Origin: Apodemus sylvaticus
Lineage: Eukaryota > Chordata > Mammalia > Rodentia > Muridae
Length of the DNA stretch: 64,000 bases
Assembly: GCF_947179515.1 (NCBI RefSeq)
Contig: NC_067477.1
Coordinates: 119,780,562-119,844,561 of the forward strand
Reading direction: 5' to 3'
Shown here: piece by piece, positions 45,821-58,412 of the stretch
Layout: every line of letters starts with the position of its first letter
Numbering within the stretch: position 1 is the first letter of the stretch
Notes under the pieces: model-generated
What the model was told of the DNA's origin: nothing
Database searches by the model: none
The model's input: the letters and a program-made list of their open reading frames with translations, nothing else
Translations under genes and position numbers: made by a program

Positions 45821-45892
45821 TGAAATGAAACCTCCAAGTGCTTGAAAAACAAACTATCGGTACAGACTTCTATGTCCTTTATAGTTTAGAGT

Positions 45893-46030
45893 CAGAGGCC
45901 AGATATGGTGGCACATGGCATAATCCCAACACTCAGTAAGCAGATCTTGGAAGATCACAATCTCTAAGCAGGTCAATCCACACAGTAAGTTGGAAGCCAG
46001 ACCTTGAGCTACATGGTGAGAATTTGTATA
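45893..46030 (+). mobile_element. Old B1
   Basis: GATATGGTGGCACATGGCAT then AATCCCAACACTCAG. Confidence 0.65.
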
Positions 46031-46392
46031 AAACATCAAAGAAAAGATTCCTTTGACAATCGTATTCGTTATCTATGTATCACTTGGCCACTAATCATTT
46101 AGTGTCATTCTTGTTGAGCAAACTGACTATCATTGCATAAAAGTACTGTGTTCAGTTAACCTTTGTGCACCCACCAAAGGGCAAAAATGGTGGTGATGGC
46201 AATTTTATGGCAGAATTTTATGATGATTTTTCTATTTTGGCATTGTTAATTGTTAGTTTCTTCCTGTGCCTAATTTACAAATCAAACTTTATTATAGGTA
46301 TTCACGATAGGAAAACCATAGTATATATGAGTTGGGTCTGGTTCTGTCCATGTTTGTAAGCATCCAGTATAGGCAGAGATGTCTTAGAATTT

Positions 46393-46590
46393 GTTGTGGA
46401 GATGACTCAGTGGTTAACAGAGACTGCTGCTCTTACAGATGACCTGAGTTGAGCCCAGCGCCTACCTTAGGCAGCTCCCAACCGCCTGTAACACTCGCTT
46501 CAGGGTAATACAAGCTTTACTGGCTGCGGATACTAGCACTCATGTAGGCATACACACATATACAAAATTAAAAATAAAAGCAAGTCTTTA
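46393..46590 (+). mobile_element. B3 SINE
   Basis: TGGAGATGACTCAGTGGTTA ... AAATTAAAAATAAAAGC. Confidence 0.85.
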
Positions 46591-46654
46591 AGAAAACAGC
46601 TTATTGATTCCCTATGAGTAAGGAAGAGCTACCATGTCCACATAATGTCTCTGA

Positions 46655-46800
46655 GCCTATTGTCAGAACGCACCCGTAATCCCAGCCAGCACTCAGGAAA
46701 GAGAGGAAGGAGGAACACTGCAAGTTCAAGACCAGCCTAATGTACATAGTGCGTCTCAGGTCAGCCAGGCTACATAGTAAGGCCCTATCTTAAAAACACA
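46655..46800 (+). mobile_element. B1-type SINE
   Basis: CGTAATCCCAGCCAGCACTC ... AAGGCCCTATCTTAAAAAC. Confidence 0.8.
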
Positions 46801-47250
46801 AAAAGAAAACGGTAAAGAAGACTTCTGATCCAGAAATTTAGTGGTTTTTGTCAGAATGAATAATAATAAGAATTTTAATTGGACAGAGTTAACATGATAA
46901 CAGGAGGCAGCATGTGATCAGAGATTCAAGAATGAAATAAGATTTGCCAAATGGTGACCTGGCAGAACACCGTAACACACTCATCTTTATTGTCTTTCTG
47001 ATCACCTAGCTTTTTCCACTTTAACCAGTTAAATCAGTTGAGGTCAAACATGTGACACTAAAAAACTGACCGCCTCTGTTTGGTGTATGTTCTACTCTGA
47101 ACTTGAGGTAGCTACATCTTAAAGCAAAATGACTCTTAGATAAGGTAGACAAACCATTGTCAAAACAGTTAACTACTTAAAACGTAATCGATAGTTTATT
47201 TCTTTAAAAAAATCACTTGTATGTCTACAAGTTCAGATTAGAAAAAAATG

Positions 47251-47412
47251 TGTTTTGTTTTGTTTCATTTTGTTTTGAGACAGTGTCTTCCCTATGTAGC
47301 CCCAGCTGTCCTGGAATTATGTAGATCAGGCTGGCCTCAAACTCACAGAGATCCCCTGCCTCTGCTTCCTGAGTGCTAGGATGAAAGGCATGTGCCCTGC
47401 CACATGCCCAGC
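47251..47412 (-). mobile_element. B1 SINE
   Basis: TGTTTTGTTTTG tail, GAGACAGTGTCTTCCCTATG ... CATGCCCAGC. Confidence 0.88.
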
Positions 47413-47499
47413 AGAATGCAATTTTAATTAGTAGGTTAAGAGCTTTTTACACACAGAGAAATATATGTTACTAACCTGATTGTTAGGTTATGGACAAAT

Positions 47500-48150
47500 A
47501 TACATATTTCTGCATTACAGTGTAATGTTTCAATGCATGTGTTTATTTTGTAGTTATCAGGGTACATCTATTATTTTAGAGTGTACAATGAATTACTTTT
47601 CACTGTCATCACCATATTATGGGCAGAACACAGGCAGTTAGTCCTCTGTCTTAGTTAGGGTTTCACTGCTGTGAATAGACACCACGGCCAAGAGAAGTCC
47701 TAGAAGGGGCAACATTTAATTGGTGCTGGCTTACAGGTTCAGAGGTTCAGTCCATTATCATCATGGCAGGAAGCTTGGAAGCATCCAGGCAGCATGGCAC
47801 CTGAGAACCTGAGAGTTCTGCATCCTGATCTGACTGCAGGCAGCTATGAGAAGGGTCTCGAAGCCCACCCCAACAGTGACACACTTCCTCCAACAAGGCC
47901 ACACCTCCTAGCAATACCACTCCTTAGGGTCAAGGATATTCAAACCACCACATCCAGTTGTGGCTTTGTAACAAATCCCACCTCTCCCCTGCGCCTCTGG
48001 TAACTTCCTTTCTACTCTCCGTCTATGAGTTCAGCTTTTAGGTTCCACAAATCAGTGAGATGGGTGTTTCTCACCCATCCCAGCTTATTTCACTTACCAT
48101 AGCGCCCTCTAAGTTCACTCGCGTTTTTGTGAGTGACAACTTGATTTTGA
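47500..48150 (-). mobile_element. Old L1M split by an LTR
   Basis: The left part (TTATCAGGGTACATC) and right part (CTATGAGTTCAGCTTTTAGG, GCTTATTTCACTTACCATAG, CCTCTAAGTTCACTC) are consecutive in reversed L1M. They are separated by 47647-47952. Confidence 0.6.
47647..47952 (-). mobile_element. MaLR LTR (MT-type), complete
   Basis: The plus strand runs TGTCTTAGTTAGGG to AAACCACCACA, i.e. TGTGG...AAGACA on the minus strand. It sits inside an L1M. Confidence 0.75.
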
Positions 48151-48584
48151 AATTATACTTAACCTTTAAATGTGACATACACAAATGCTGAGGAGAAGAG
48201 AAATGGCTGAAAAATACAGGCAGCGGGAATAATTAGTATGAATTTTAATTAGGTATTAACTAATGTACAATCTCTTATCATAGAAGCTTCTAATATGTCA
48301 AAAGCTTTCAGCCAAAAGAAAGGGTCAATGCAAAAACAAAAAAGCAACGTGCATCTTGACTTTTGCTGAGGCAGGTATTAGTATAACTTCTTTGGTTGAA
48401 AGACTTGTCATCTTCCAATCACCAGGTCATCTCTTCCTTTGGTTCAAATAATCTCTTGAGAACCTGTAACAACCACCTCATTGTCAAGAAGTTAAAAGCA
48501 ATTGATAAGTTGTTCTGGTAACACCTGTCAGTGAATTCGCTGTGAGCACAAAACCCTGGCATTTCAGGAGTTGACAAGTATTAT

Positions 48585-48715
48585 TAAACTGTTTTGCAAG
48601 AGAAGAAGCTGGTTCAAAGAGGGGAGAGCTGTCAAGATAATGAAATCAGTAAGTGGGTCAAGCCTCCTGCTTCAAACACCATCCTCTAACACGGTGCCTC
48701 TCACGGCAAGGATGG
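48585..48715 (-). mobile_element. MIR
   Basis: GGTTCAAAGAGGGGAGAGCT ... CAGTAAGTGGGTCAAGCC. Confidence 0.45.
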
Positions 48716-49004
48716 CTTTCTTTCTGTCCAATTCAAAAATGCAACATTTTGTAAGCTATAAATTTGTTCTCCGTTTAAATATGTCTTGTGCATGTTTTTG
48801 TCTGTTGAGATTCTTCTCTTTCAATCAAAAGTTTATACTATTTTAATTTTTATATGGTAGCAACCTTGTTTCTCTTTTTCTTGGTCTTCTCCCCACACAC
48901 TCTCACCACCCCCACATCGAGCATCTTAATTTGTGTCTTTGGCATCTAGCTAAGCTTCGTGTTTGAATTAAAGGGAATCCATGTGATGGTGCTGTGATAG
49001 TTAA

Positions 49005-49365
49005 TCTTCATGTCAACTTGAGCAGATTAAGAAAAGCATAGGGCATTAGTATAGCACACCTTTGGGCGCATGCATGAGGGTGTTTCCAGGGAGGATCAAC
49101 TAGAGGAAGTAGACCTGCCCTGAATGTAGACTACACCACCCCATGGGCTTGGGTCCTAGGCTGAATAAAGAGAAAAGGGAGCATATGCCACAGGCCCCTT
49201 CCTCTGCTTCCACATGTGAGCACATCTGCCCATTGTGAGCATCCATCTCACACTCCTGCCTCCACTCTCTCCCTACCTTGATGGGCACCTGTACCCTCAC
49301 CATCAAACCATGAGTCAGGATTACTGCAGTTACCCTTGCACTGCTTATCACACTAAGAAGAAAAG
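49005..49365 (+). mobile_element. MaLR-like interspersed repeat
   Basis: GTTAATCTTCATGTCAACTT, GAGGGTGTTTCCAGGGAGG and TAGGCTGAATAAAGAG are hallmarks of a common rodent LTR repeat. The subfamily is uncertain. Confidence 0.5.
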
Positions 49366-49958
49366 ATACTAGGTACTTTCTTAAACTTGACGTAACTTCC
49401 TGGTGAATTAGGAAAGTGTAATTAAGAGTAAAATAGAATTTACAATTTAGGAATACTTCTATTTATAACTAATGTTCCAGTTTCTCCTCTATTCCCTTTA
49501 AATTTATTTCTTTAAGAAACACTCAGATGCACGGTAAACTACTTACCCTGGATTACACATGAGGAAAGCACAATACAGAGGATTAAGAATACAGACTCTT
49601 AGACACACAGTATGCCAGGCCTTGGTCTGTTTGATGACCCCAGCAGATTCCACTCCGTTAGACAAGCAGCCTGTAGCCTGGTTCTCACAGACCACACTGC
49701 TCAGTACTCCATGACCATTTTTCATGGTGCCCTTTTTTTTTAATTTGAGCAATGCCTACATCCTTAAAAGGAAAGTCATGTTTTACAAGAGCCTAGATAA
49801 TTTCAGGAAAGCAACAATCAAATTCTCTCCCAGTAATTCAGCGAATCGATGGAACAAGGTCTAGTTTTTGTGTTTGTGTTTGTTTTGTTTTGTTTTGTTT
49901 TGTTTTGTGCTGTTTGCCATAAGGGTAAATTTGTCTGGTAAAGAAACAACATGACAAA

Positions 49959-50148
49959 GCTGGGCGGTGGTGGCACACACCTATAATCCCAGCACTCTGG
50001 GAGGCAGAGGCAGGCGGATCTCTGAGTTCGAGGCCAGCCTGGTCTGCAGAGTGAGTTCCAGGACAGCCAGGGCTATACAGAGAAACCCTGTCTCGAAAAA
50101 AACAAATCCAAAAAACCAAAAAAAAAAAAAAGAAAGAAAGAAAGAAAG
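49959..50148 (+). mobile_element. B1 SINE with (GAAA)n tail
   Basis: Complete B1, A-rich tail grown into GAAA repeats. Flanks ACATGACAA / ACATCGTGACAA. Confidence 0.94.
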
Positions 50149-50412
50149 AAACATCGTGACAATCTTCCTTGAGATTATATGTGTCTCTTCAGTGTTTACT
50201 TTGATATGGCATAGCAGTGATTCTTTCTATGTTGAACTTTAATGAAAACATTTTCATCATTAACAAATGGGGGAAAGATTTCATTACTGATGCTTTGTCT
50301 TTCGTTCACCACTATGCATTTTTTACATCTTGTATCTTTTACTAAAATTTCCCAAAATGGACAGTTTTCCTCTGTTTAAATACCTCTAAAAACTTAAAGG
50401 ACTTTTTTTTCA

Positions 50413-50416
<4 letters not shown>

Positions 50417-50450
<34 letters not shown>
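50417..50450. repeat. (TG)17 microsatellite
   Basis: Pure TG run. Confidence 0.95.
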
Positions 50451-50453
<3 letters not shown>

Positions 50454-51291
50454 GCATTCTATATTCCAGAAACTCTCAACTCTGCACAGTTATGTCCTAC
50501 CCATTACAGCCATTGTCTCCCCAAAGGTATGATTTTGGCATCGCAAAGGCTTCCTTGCAAGCCAAACAACAGAGTTCTGTGGTAAAGGCAGGTCCCAGGG
50601 AGATGACTAAAAACAAGATTCCCTCAACTATAAAAGTTCAGAGTTCTGACCTGAACTACCACCAACTTGTAAATAAATAATCACTACTAAGTACAGATAA
50701 TGTATTAAAGAGCTAACACTGGCAGACCACTGGTGACAGCTTAGAGTCAATCCCTCACATGTTGGTTGGCACAACCAATTCTGAGACTTGTATGGTGTTT
50801 CAGTATTTCAGATGCTTAACGATACATTGAACAGCTGGTTACTTAGAATTAAGAAGTTTCAAAGATAAACCTTTTGTTTAAAAAGAATACATATTCTAGT
50901 GAGCTCTGTAAAGGAGTGTTGGGAACACAAAGGTCCTTGTGCCCACTGAGCACAAGGGAACAAGGAATGTTAAACACACAGGGCCTTCTTCTCAAAGGAG
51001 CAAATACATGTTTTCCAGAAGGCTGGGAGCGGATTTTGTTAACAACCTGGTAACCTTTTGGCTTTCCGTGGAGGCAGACCTCCCCTAAAGCACTTATCCC
51101 AGTCTCTTCCCTTCATAAGCTGTTGTTTATTCCTTCCAATTAATAGAACTCATCTTTGGGCAGGAGTGGTGGTTACATGTATTTTATAGCCCACTGACTT
51201 CGATGCTATCTCTGTCAGAGACCACAGTAGATTCTAGGCCTTTTAGTTAGAGAACATACCCTCACAGTCACATGTAAAGCAGTTTCTAAGT

Positions 51292-51507
51292 CAGCATTTC
51301 TCAACCTATGGGTCTTGACCCCTTTGGAAGTTAAATAACCATTTCACAGCTACCTAAGACTATCAAATATCAGATATTTACATTATAATTTATAACAGTA
51401 ACAAAATTACAGTTATGAAGTAGCAACAAAATAATTTTATGGTGTGGGGTCATCACATGAGGAACTATATTAAAGGGGTGCACCTTTAGGAGGGTTGAGA
51501 ACCACTG
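51292..51507. mobile_element. URR1 hAT-type DNA transposon (non-autonomous)
   Basis: Terminal inverted repeats CAGCATTTCTCAACC (left) and GGTTGAGAACCACTG (right). Internal ATCAGATATTTACATTATAA and TTACAGTTATGAAGTAGCAA match URR1. The 8-bp target duplication is TTCTAAGT (51284-51291) / TTCTAAGA (51508-51515), with one mismatch. Confidence 0.92.
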
Positions 51508-51784
51508 TTCTAAGAACGCTTTAGGCTTTATTGTATGCCTATATCAGACTAATTGTTGCCTGGAAACCTTTTTACAAATTGCTCTGTGTTTTAAATATGT
51601 TGGCAATGAGCTGCCTGCCATCAGACTTCCCAAGTCTCATTCAGGTTGAGAAAGTCGATCTGAACCAGGTTTCCATTCTCACCTCTTGCTGTGTGTTTTG
51701 TGTCCCTGCCTGAACACCTACAGGTTCCCCCTCAATGGAGGAAGCACGGGCAGGGGCTAGGGGGTCAGAGCAGGGAAGAAAGAG

Positions 51785-51860
51785 CCCATACAAAGATAAT
51801 GGTGGCTGTGAGGTGCTGGCTGCCAGCCCTGAATTCAATCCTCGGGACCTACATGTTAGA
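51785..51860 (+). mobile_element. RSINE1 fragment
   Basis: GGCTGCCAGCCCTGAATTCA then CCTCGGGACCTACATG. Confidence 0.55.
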
Positions 51861-52097
51861 AAGAGAGACCTGACCTTTGACCTCTATGGCCTGTCCTGAA
51901 GGATCTTAGCAAAGAGATGGAGAAGCTCTATGGAAGAAATAATACAGCAAGGCCCTATTAGTCTGTGTCCACAAAGAGCTAATTGCTACCAACAACGAAC
52001 AGGTAGAGTGTGTGGAATCTGGAGTGGTATGCCTTAATTCAGTAATGGTTTCTTACTATATAGACTTAAGTGCATAAGTATCCAACATACAAAATGA

Positions 52098-52190
52098 AGG
52101 CCAGGTCTGATGGTACAGGCCTGTAATACCCCAGCTACCTGAGCAGGAGAACTCAAGGACTATCTGAGCTATAGAACAAACTCAGACTGC
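52098..52190 (+). mobile_element. Old B1-like SINE
   Basis: GGCCAGGTCTGATGGTACAG ... CTGAGCTATAGAACAAACTC. Confidence 0.65.
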
Positions 52191-52572
52191 ACATGAATCT
52201 GGCAGGACACTTGCCTAGCACGTATGAGGCCTTATGTCCAATCCTGGACTAAAAACAATGACCAGTAGAACACGATGTTTTGTTCCCCACCCTTCTCTGT
52301 TGGTGCCAGTCATAGGCTCACTTTCTATGTGTTACCCTTTTGTGTGCAACCTTAACAGTCACATAGTAAATGAAACTGTTGCTGTCAGCCATAGAAGGTG
52401 TGTGTGATAGTGGTCTTATAAGATGTCCTCGTTGACATAGCAATCTTGGTTTGTGTAAGTAGATGCTGATATTTGACAAACAACAAAATTATTCATGTCT
52501 CAGAATGTAAACTTGCCATAAAGCAATGCATATCTGCACACTTATCTTTTTTTCTCTTCAAAAGACATAGTG

Positions 52573-52576
<4 letters not shown>

Positions 52577-52615
<39 letters not shown>

Positions 52616-52685
52616 TGCTAGGGATTGAATTCAGGGCCTCACACATACTAGGCAAGTGCTCTACCACTGAGCTACATCTCCAGCC
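52577..52685 (-). mobile_element. ID SINE with 37-base tail
   Basis: A T run of 37 (52577-52613), then the reversed ID body: TAGTGCTAGGGATTGAATTC ... GCTCTACCACTGAGCTACAT, CTCCAGCC. Confidence 0.9.
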
Positions 52686-52907
52686 TCTTTAAAAGATAGG
52701 AATCAGATCATATGATCCTGGATCTGTAATACGAGTTTCATTCATCTTTCACTTGTATCACGATTGAGTTATAACCTTGTCAGCAAGATGATTCTCCCCT
52801 AGAGAAAGTACACCAGAAAATAATCAACACTTACTGAATTAGTTCCTCAATGTGTAAGTAATGATGTATTCTATAATTATAATTCCTGGGTATAGAAGAG
52901 GAATTTC

Positions 52908-53085
52908 GGGGGGGGTGGCTAAAGAGAAGGCTTGGAGCCTAGGAGGGCCAGTCTGTCCCCCATCAGGCAGCTCACAACTACCTGCAACCCCAGCTCTGGG
53001 GGGTCTGATATCCTCTTCTGGCCTCTGAAGGCAACAGCATATATACACACATTTAAAAAGTGAAAATAAATATTTTAAAAAGAAA
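52908..53085 (+). mobile_element. B3 SINE
   Basis: Body CAGCTCACAACTACCTGCAA ... GATATCCTCTTCTGGCCTC. Confidence 0.8.
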
Positions 53086-53097
53086 AGAAAACCCCTA

Positions 53098-53245
53098 AGC
53101 TAGGCCTGGAGGCACATGCCTATCATTGTAGCACTTGGGAGACAAAGGCAGGGAGCTTAGGAGTACAAGAGCAGCCTCAGCCTCCGAGTGAATCCCAGTC
53201 AGCCTGGGCTGAGTGAGACTGTCTCAGAGAGGAGGGAGAGGGGAC
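53098..53245 (+). mobile_element. B1-type SINE
   Basis: AGCTAGGCCTGGAGGCACAT ... GAGTGAGACTGTCTCAG. Confidence 0.82.
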
Positions 53246-53685
53246 TGGGGCGAGAGAAAGAAAGGCACCCTGCTAAACACACTGGACTGCAGTGGGCAAG
53301 AGATGACAAAACATGGAGTTGGTGTCAGACAGTTGTGTGGCCATGGCTGCTGGCTTTCTCTTCCATCCCATAATCAGTACCTCATCCCGCCAGGTCAGAA
53401 GCAAACATGGATACTATACAGAGGAGACAAGAGCTCAAGTCTGTTGTGTGGCAGACAGTTTGGGTGCAGTGGGGGACACGGCAGACACGATCTTTGTCCT
53501 TGTATAGGGAAAGTTAACCGTTAGAGAAAGAAAGGGATAAGGGCAGAGAAAGATGGAGAAAGAAGAAAAACGAAAATAGTGAAACACCAAAGACATGAGG
53601 CCTTTCAGTGATTGTTGGATTAATTCCACACTTGCTAATATCCACCAGCTTGTGTTAATATTGTCTGTTTAGAAATGGCTCTAAG

Positions 53686-53895
53686 GGAGCTGGAGAGGTG
53701 GCTCGGCGGTTAAGAGCCCTGTGGCTCTTTCAGAGGACTGGGGTTCAATTTCCACCACCCACCTGACAGCCCACAACTGTCTGTAACTCTAGTGCCGGGA
53801 GATGTGATGCCCTCTTCTGGCCTTCATGGGCACTGCATGCACATAAGGCACAAACACATGCAGGCAAAACATCAATATGCATACAAATAGCATTT
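53686..53895 (+). mobile_element. B3 SINE
   Basis: GGGAGCTGGAGAGGTGGCTC ... GCAGGCAAAACATCAATATG. Confidence 0.93.
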
Positions 53896-55765
53896 TTCAA
53901 AGAAATTGCTATATATCCTAGCCATATCTGCTCCGACATCAAGCACACATACATGCTGCCACAATTTCACCCCTCACCTCTGTACATACACATCCCATAG
54001 TAACCTGGCAGTATGGTTGTCATGGTTCCCCACAGCTGACAATAAAAAGGACAATTGATTCAAAGCAGTGACTTGTGACCCAGATAAATACAGCAGAAGT
54101 CCTAAGTTTCTTTAAGTCACTGTGTTGCTAGTGCAGTTATTATAGCTGTTTTAGCCATGTTAGATATTCTGCTTTTTAAGGTTTTACGAGTCTTTGGTAG
54201 CCAGGAATTCACATCACTACTCCGTCACATGGGTTACTCACCGCTGCTGCTCATAACAGAATCCTAAAATGTTTAAGATTTCTGATGCAAATCAAAATCC
54301 CATCATCACTGTCATTGCTAAATTAAATGACAGGATAATAACATTACATTAAAACCATTTTTCTCTTGATTGAGTACCTTTTCCAGAAGTGAACCTTTTA
54401 GATGTATATTTTTTTCATCAGTACTATAAATGCATGTAGAATCTTAGATAAAAATAGCATTGAAGAGAGGAGGAGTGGGATGTTTTCACATTATTGATGA
54501 GTCTCTTGAATCTCAAGCATATTTGACAGCACGGTGCTGGGGAGTAGAATCGTGCCGACTGAATTATTGATGGTTTTAGAAGCATATAGAGAGACTCATG
54601 GGTTGGTCTTGGTCTTTATTGGAACAAATGTGCATTCTGACATTAGTTCATGACAACCCACTGCGAGCAAGCTGTTAGTGACCTGGAGGAACCGGCGTTC
54701 TGCTACTCGAGTCTAATACAGTATGTGCTGGTTTCAGATGTAGCACGGCCTATTACTGAATACAGACCTGTACTCTTCAGACACCATAGATTCTCACCCA
54801 GTCTTCCTGTGAGCTCATGCTCGGCCTTTCTTCCCTTCAGAGGTGACTCACTGTGGTTCCCCTGCCACCCGTGGTCCCCTTCGTTGGGCCAGGCAGCCAG
54901 TCCTCACTTCCCTTGTCTGAAACGCCTACCATTTTGAAGTCAGTCATTTCTTCCCATCCTCCTAAAATGCTGTTTCCTCAATCTTTTAAAGTCATGAAAA
55001 TCTTTACCTGGAACAAATGTCATGTAATGTTTCCCCTGGATAATGCTGTCACCGATGGCCATAGCGTTATAGTGAAGTCATGCTAAGCCTCTTGAGACAC
55101 CAATGAAAGGAGAGCAAGCTGAGCTGGGAGTTGAGGACTGAATCTGAGTGCTGAGTGGACAGGACAGGGGGTCTACTTTTATATGATTGTGATGTTCCTT
55201 AATAAAACTTAAGCCCAACTTAGTACTTAGCACGCCATCGTTTTAAATAGATGTTCTTTTTGACAGTATACATAAATGACACAGTATACAGGAGAGAGTT
55301 TGATCCTGCCCCACCCTCAAGGAAAGAAGGAGGGTTGTTTTAGTACCAGAAATCCCCATGTCCCTCTCCTCATCAACCCCACCCTTGATAGTCACTAGAT
55401 TCATGATACGCCTCCTGCCTCTTATTTAACTGGCAGAGAAGCCCATATGCTTTTCTTCTGCCTGCCTGCTGAGTTCCACTGTGAGTAAAGCTCTGGCGTG
55501 GGCCAGGGGACGAGCCCGTGAATCACCCCAATGCAGTGCAGACACCAGCTGTTGTATGCACTGCAGCTACAGCAACTGGAGAGCAGAGGAATTCTCCGGA
55601 GGAGATGGGCTGTGTTATAATGCAAGCTGAAAGGAAAGACTGTCTTCCTGGCAGCTCACAGCTTGCTTAAGAGTAATCAGAGCTCTAGATAACCTTTCCT
55701 GGTCTCTCAAGAATGTACACTGATTGCAATTACCAACATGCTTTGTTTTCTTCTCTTTATAATAG

Positions 55766-55898
55766 TCTTACTTCTCGTTTGCCAAAAACTGGAGAAACCA
55801 TCCATGGACATAAGTTTTTTATTGGCTTTGGAGGAAAAGGTGCCAACCAGTGTGTCCAAGCTGCCCGGCTTGGAGCAAAGGCAGCCATGGTCTGCAAG
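55766..55898 (+). CDS. Rbks: Rbks exon 2
   Basis: This internal exon encodes the Ser split with exon 1, then LTSRLPKTGETIHG, then HKFFIGFGGKGANQC, then VQAARLGAKAAMVCK. The GFGGKGANQ stretch is the N-terminal PfkB sugar-kinase signature (GGKGAN), which contributes to ribose binding. The acceptor is TTCTCTTTATAATAG at 55751-55765 and the donor is AAG|GTAAGC at 55898/55899. The exon is 133 bp; with the 98 coding bases of exon 1 this totals 231, so it ends exactly between codons. Intron 1 before it is about 25.5 kb. An open frame starting at 55713 merely reads from the intron through this exon into intron 2 and is not a separate gene. Confidence 0.97.
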
Positions 55899-55984
55899 GT
55901 AAGCCATGGAGCACTGGGAGGGCCCAGGGCAAAGGCCTGCTCACGGTCAGTTTCTGTTTTCCTTCACAAGTACATAATGAGCAC

Positions 55985-56095
55985 TGCACTGGAGATAGTG
56001 GAGGTACCTGTGGTACCAGCTGCTCATGATGCTGAAGGGCCAAGTCCAAGGCCAGCCTCAGCTACATAGTGAGGCCCTGTCTAGAGAAACATTAC
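55985..56095 (+). mobile_element. B1 fragment
   Basis: AAGGCCAGCCTCAGCTACAT then GTGAGGCCCTGTCTAGAG. Close behind Rbks exon 2. Confidence 0.75.
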
Positions 56096-56179
56096 ATTTT
56101 AGTAGCACTTAGTGATCTGCGATGTTTAGCATCTGCTGCTTCTAGCCAGTTCAGAACACCATCACTCCAAAGGAAAGAC

Positions 56180-56480
56180 TCTTGTCCATTTAAGCAATTT
56201 CTTCCTAATCCTGTGGCCACCAATCTACATTCTGTCTCCATGAACCTCTGTATTTCGGATAGTTCATGTAATTGGCTGTGTAATATAAGACTTTTGCTCT
56301 TGGCTTCTTCACTGTTTTTGAGGCTCCTCCATCCATAGCATGTATCGATATTACATCTTTCTTAATGGCTAAATACTCTGCCTTGATGTGGATTCCTATC
56401 CACCAGGGAGTGTGTTGCTAGACTCCTGGGCTGTGCCCACCTTTCTGACTGTTTCTGGGTAGCCTGCAACTATGCATCCA
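56180..56480 (-). mobile_element. Old L1M fragment
   Basis: TCTGTCTCCATGAACCTCTG, GGCTCCTCCATCCATAGCAT and TAATGGCTAAATACTCTGCC follow reversed L1M. Confidence 0.55.
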
Positions 56481-58334
56481 CATGCCCCTCTCTGAGTTCA
56501 TGATTTTAATTCTTTTGAAGGTCTGTTTGTAAAAAATCTAAATAAGAGTGATTAGGCTTTCTTATGCTTTGTATGAATTTATCCTTTGATGAATCCTCTG
56601 GGAAGTAACAGTCCTCAAATAACTTAATGCTGTGTTCCCTGAATCCAATGAACTTACAGTCAAAGTATGCAACGTGAGAGGAATTAACCTGTTCCCTGGG
56701 GGTCTACAGTCCCACTCTAAACAGCCTGAGTCATCCTGCACTCAGAGGGCCTCAGCAGCAAAGTAGCCCTAGGATCAGCCAGTCTTCACTAAGGCACTCG
56801 CTCGGCATTACTGCTGTGCCGGGAGTTAGCAGGGTCTAGGGTGGAATGACCACCTATCGGACCCTTGGCATGCTCCTCTTCTCAGCTGGGTAGAGAAAGG
56901 GTGTGTAACATCAGCAATCCTACTGAAATAAGTCAAGATAATTGTATTTGGCCTTCAAAAGTTTCCAACTGTATTTATTGCATGTCATTTGAAGGTGGTA
57001 ACGTTGCTGTTATAAGACGGTAAACTTGTGTGAGTTTAAGTGCAAGGGAAGTTGAGTTTGAATCTGCCCAGCAGATGCTAAGAAAAGAAAAAAAAAAAAA
57101 GGAAAAAACTTAGGAAAGCTGTCTCTTGTGAACTATGTAGATTTTACCAAAAAAAAAAAAAAAAAAAATCTGCAGACATGTCATTTCTGCGTTCTCACAG
57201 CACGTTCCTCTCTGTGGGATCCTCTAAGGGATGTTTAAGCCATACAATTATCACTTCATCTGCTAATGAACCGTAGTTTCACTTCTCATTTATGACCAGC
57301 ATAGCATTCTCATGGCTATTTGGTCAGAAACATCACAGGAAAAACAAAATTCAAAATAAGAACCGCCTCTGTCATTAAGATTGGTCTTTAGGGATTTAAA
57401 ATAGTAATACAGCCAATCAGGAAATAATTGTGTTCTAGAAATGATGGCACCTTGAGAGGACACTGACAAAAGTTTTACACTGACTTATCCCATCCTTGAT
57501 TAGAGATGAGATCGAGTTAATGACCCAACATACTCAAAAAGGGAGCTCAGACACTGGGAAGAAGATAGGCAGGAAAAAGATGGACATAGAATGGTTTGGT
57601 ATCCAGAGTGGCTGTCCTGGGACAAGGGGCGTTCCCTCGGACTGGGAGTGGAAAAGACAATGGAGCACCCTCCCCTCTTGAAAGCAAAGTATTCCTAGGC
57701 CACTGAAGTCAGGAGTCCATGGGCCCCGGTTCTCATCCTACTCTTAAGATTTTGAGATTGTTTTTATTTTAGGTCTATAGAATGGAAGGCATAGATAGAA
57801 AAACAAAATAGAAATATTCGAGTTGTAGAACTGAACTGAGGAAGTGAGACCTGAAATCACGTGACCGATGTGAGAGGTGGGGCTGCGCTCAAGTCCTGAG
57901 GGCAGTTGGAGGGCGGGGCTGTCCACCTCACTTTGAGGGTGGAATGGATGGCTATCTGCTTCACTCTGAGGTTGGAGTGGATGGCTCCTAACAGCACCTC
58001 AGGCTTCCGGAGCGTCTTCTGAGCACCTCTAGCCAGCCGTGTTTGCTCCACACAACTTAGTCCAAACTTTTGCACAGGAAAACATAAAAAAACTGATTTC
58101 AAGCAAAGCCTGCCCAGGATAAATTTGCTTTTGTGCCTTGGGACTCTAAGGCAAGGATTTATTTAAAACATTAAATTAAGAAAATTGTGTGATATTCTTA
58201 GTCTCCTTGTTTTATTTTCTTATTTTGGTGTTGGGGAAGGAACACAGAGTCTCACATATGCAAAGAATGCCATCTGCCTCTAGATTTCACCTCTAGCTGG
58301 AAACCTCTCTAATTAATTGATTAATAAAGGGTTT

Positions 58335-58412
58335 CTCTTTGTAGCCCCTATTAGCTTCCAAGTCATAATACTCCTGCCTTGATCTCCTGACTGCTGGGAT
58401 TATAGGTATGTG
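58335..58412 (-). mobile_element. B1 fragment
   Basis: CTCTTTGTAGCCCCTATTAG ... CTGGGATTATAGGTATGTG. Confidence 0.75.

Larger units (their letters stand above)
30274..55765 (+). other. Rbks: Rbks intron 1
   Basis: A 25.5-kb intron with GTTAGT donor and ATAG acceptor. Apart from the listed repeats, I see nothing recognisable in 30310-31205, 31560-32000, 33170-33940, 34035-34540, 35795-36080, 36465-36885, 37625-38260, 39205-40045, 40990-41525, 42345-44280, 46035-46390, 46805-47245, 48155-48580, 48720-49000, 49370-49955, 50150-51290, 51510-51780, 52260-52570, 52690-52905, 53250-53685 and 53900-55760. These are AT-rich with no sustained coding signal. Confidence 0.8.

Noticed and set aside
54650..54937. 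95-codon frame in Rbks intron 1
   Set aside because: No recognisable domain, no splice signals tying it to Rbks, and its length is compatible with chance.
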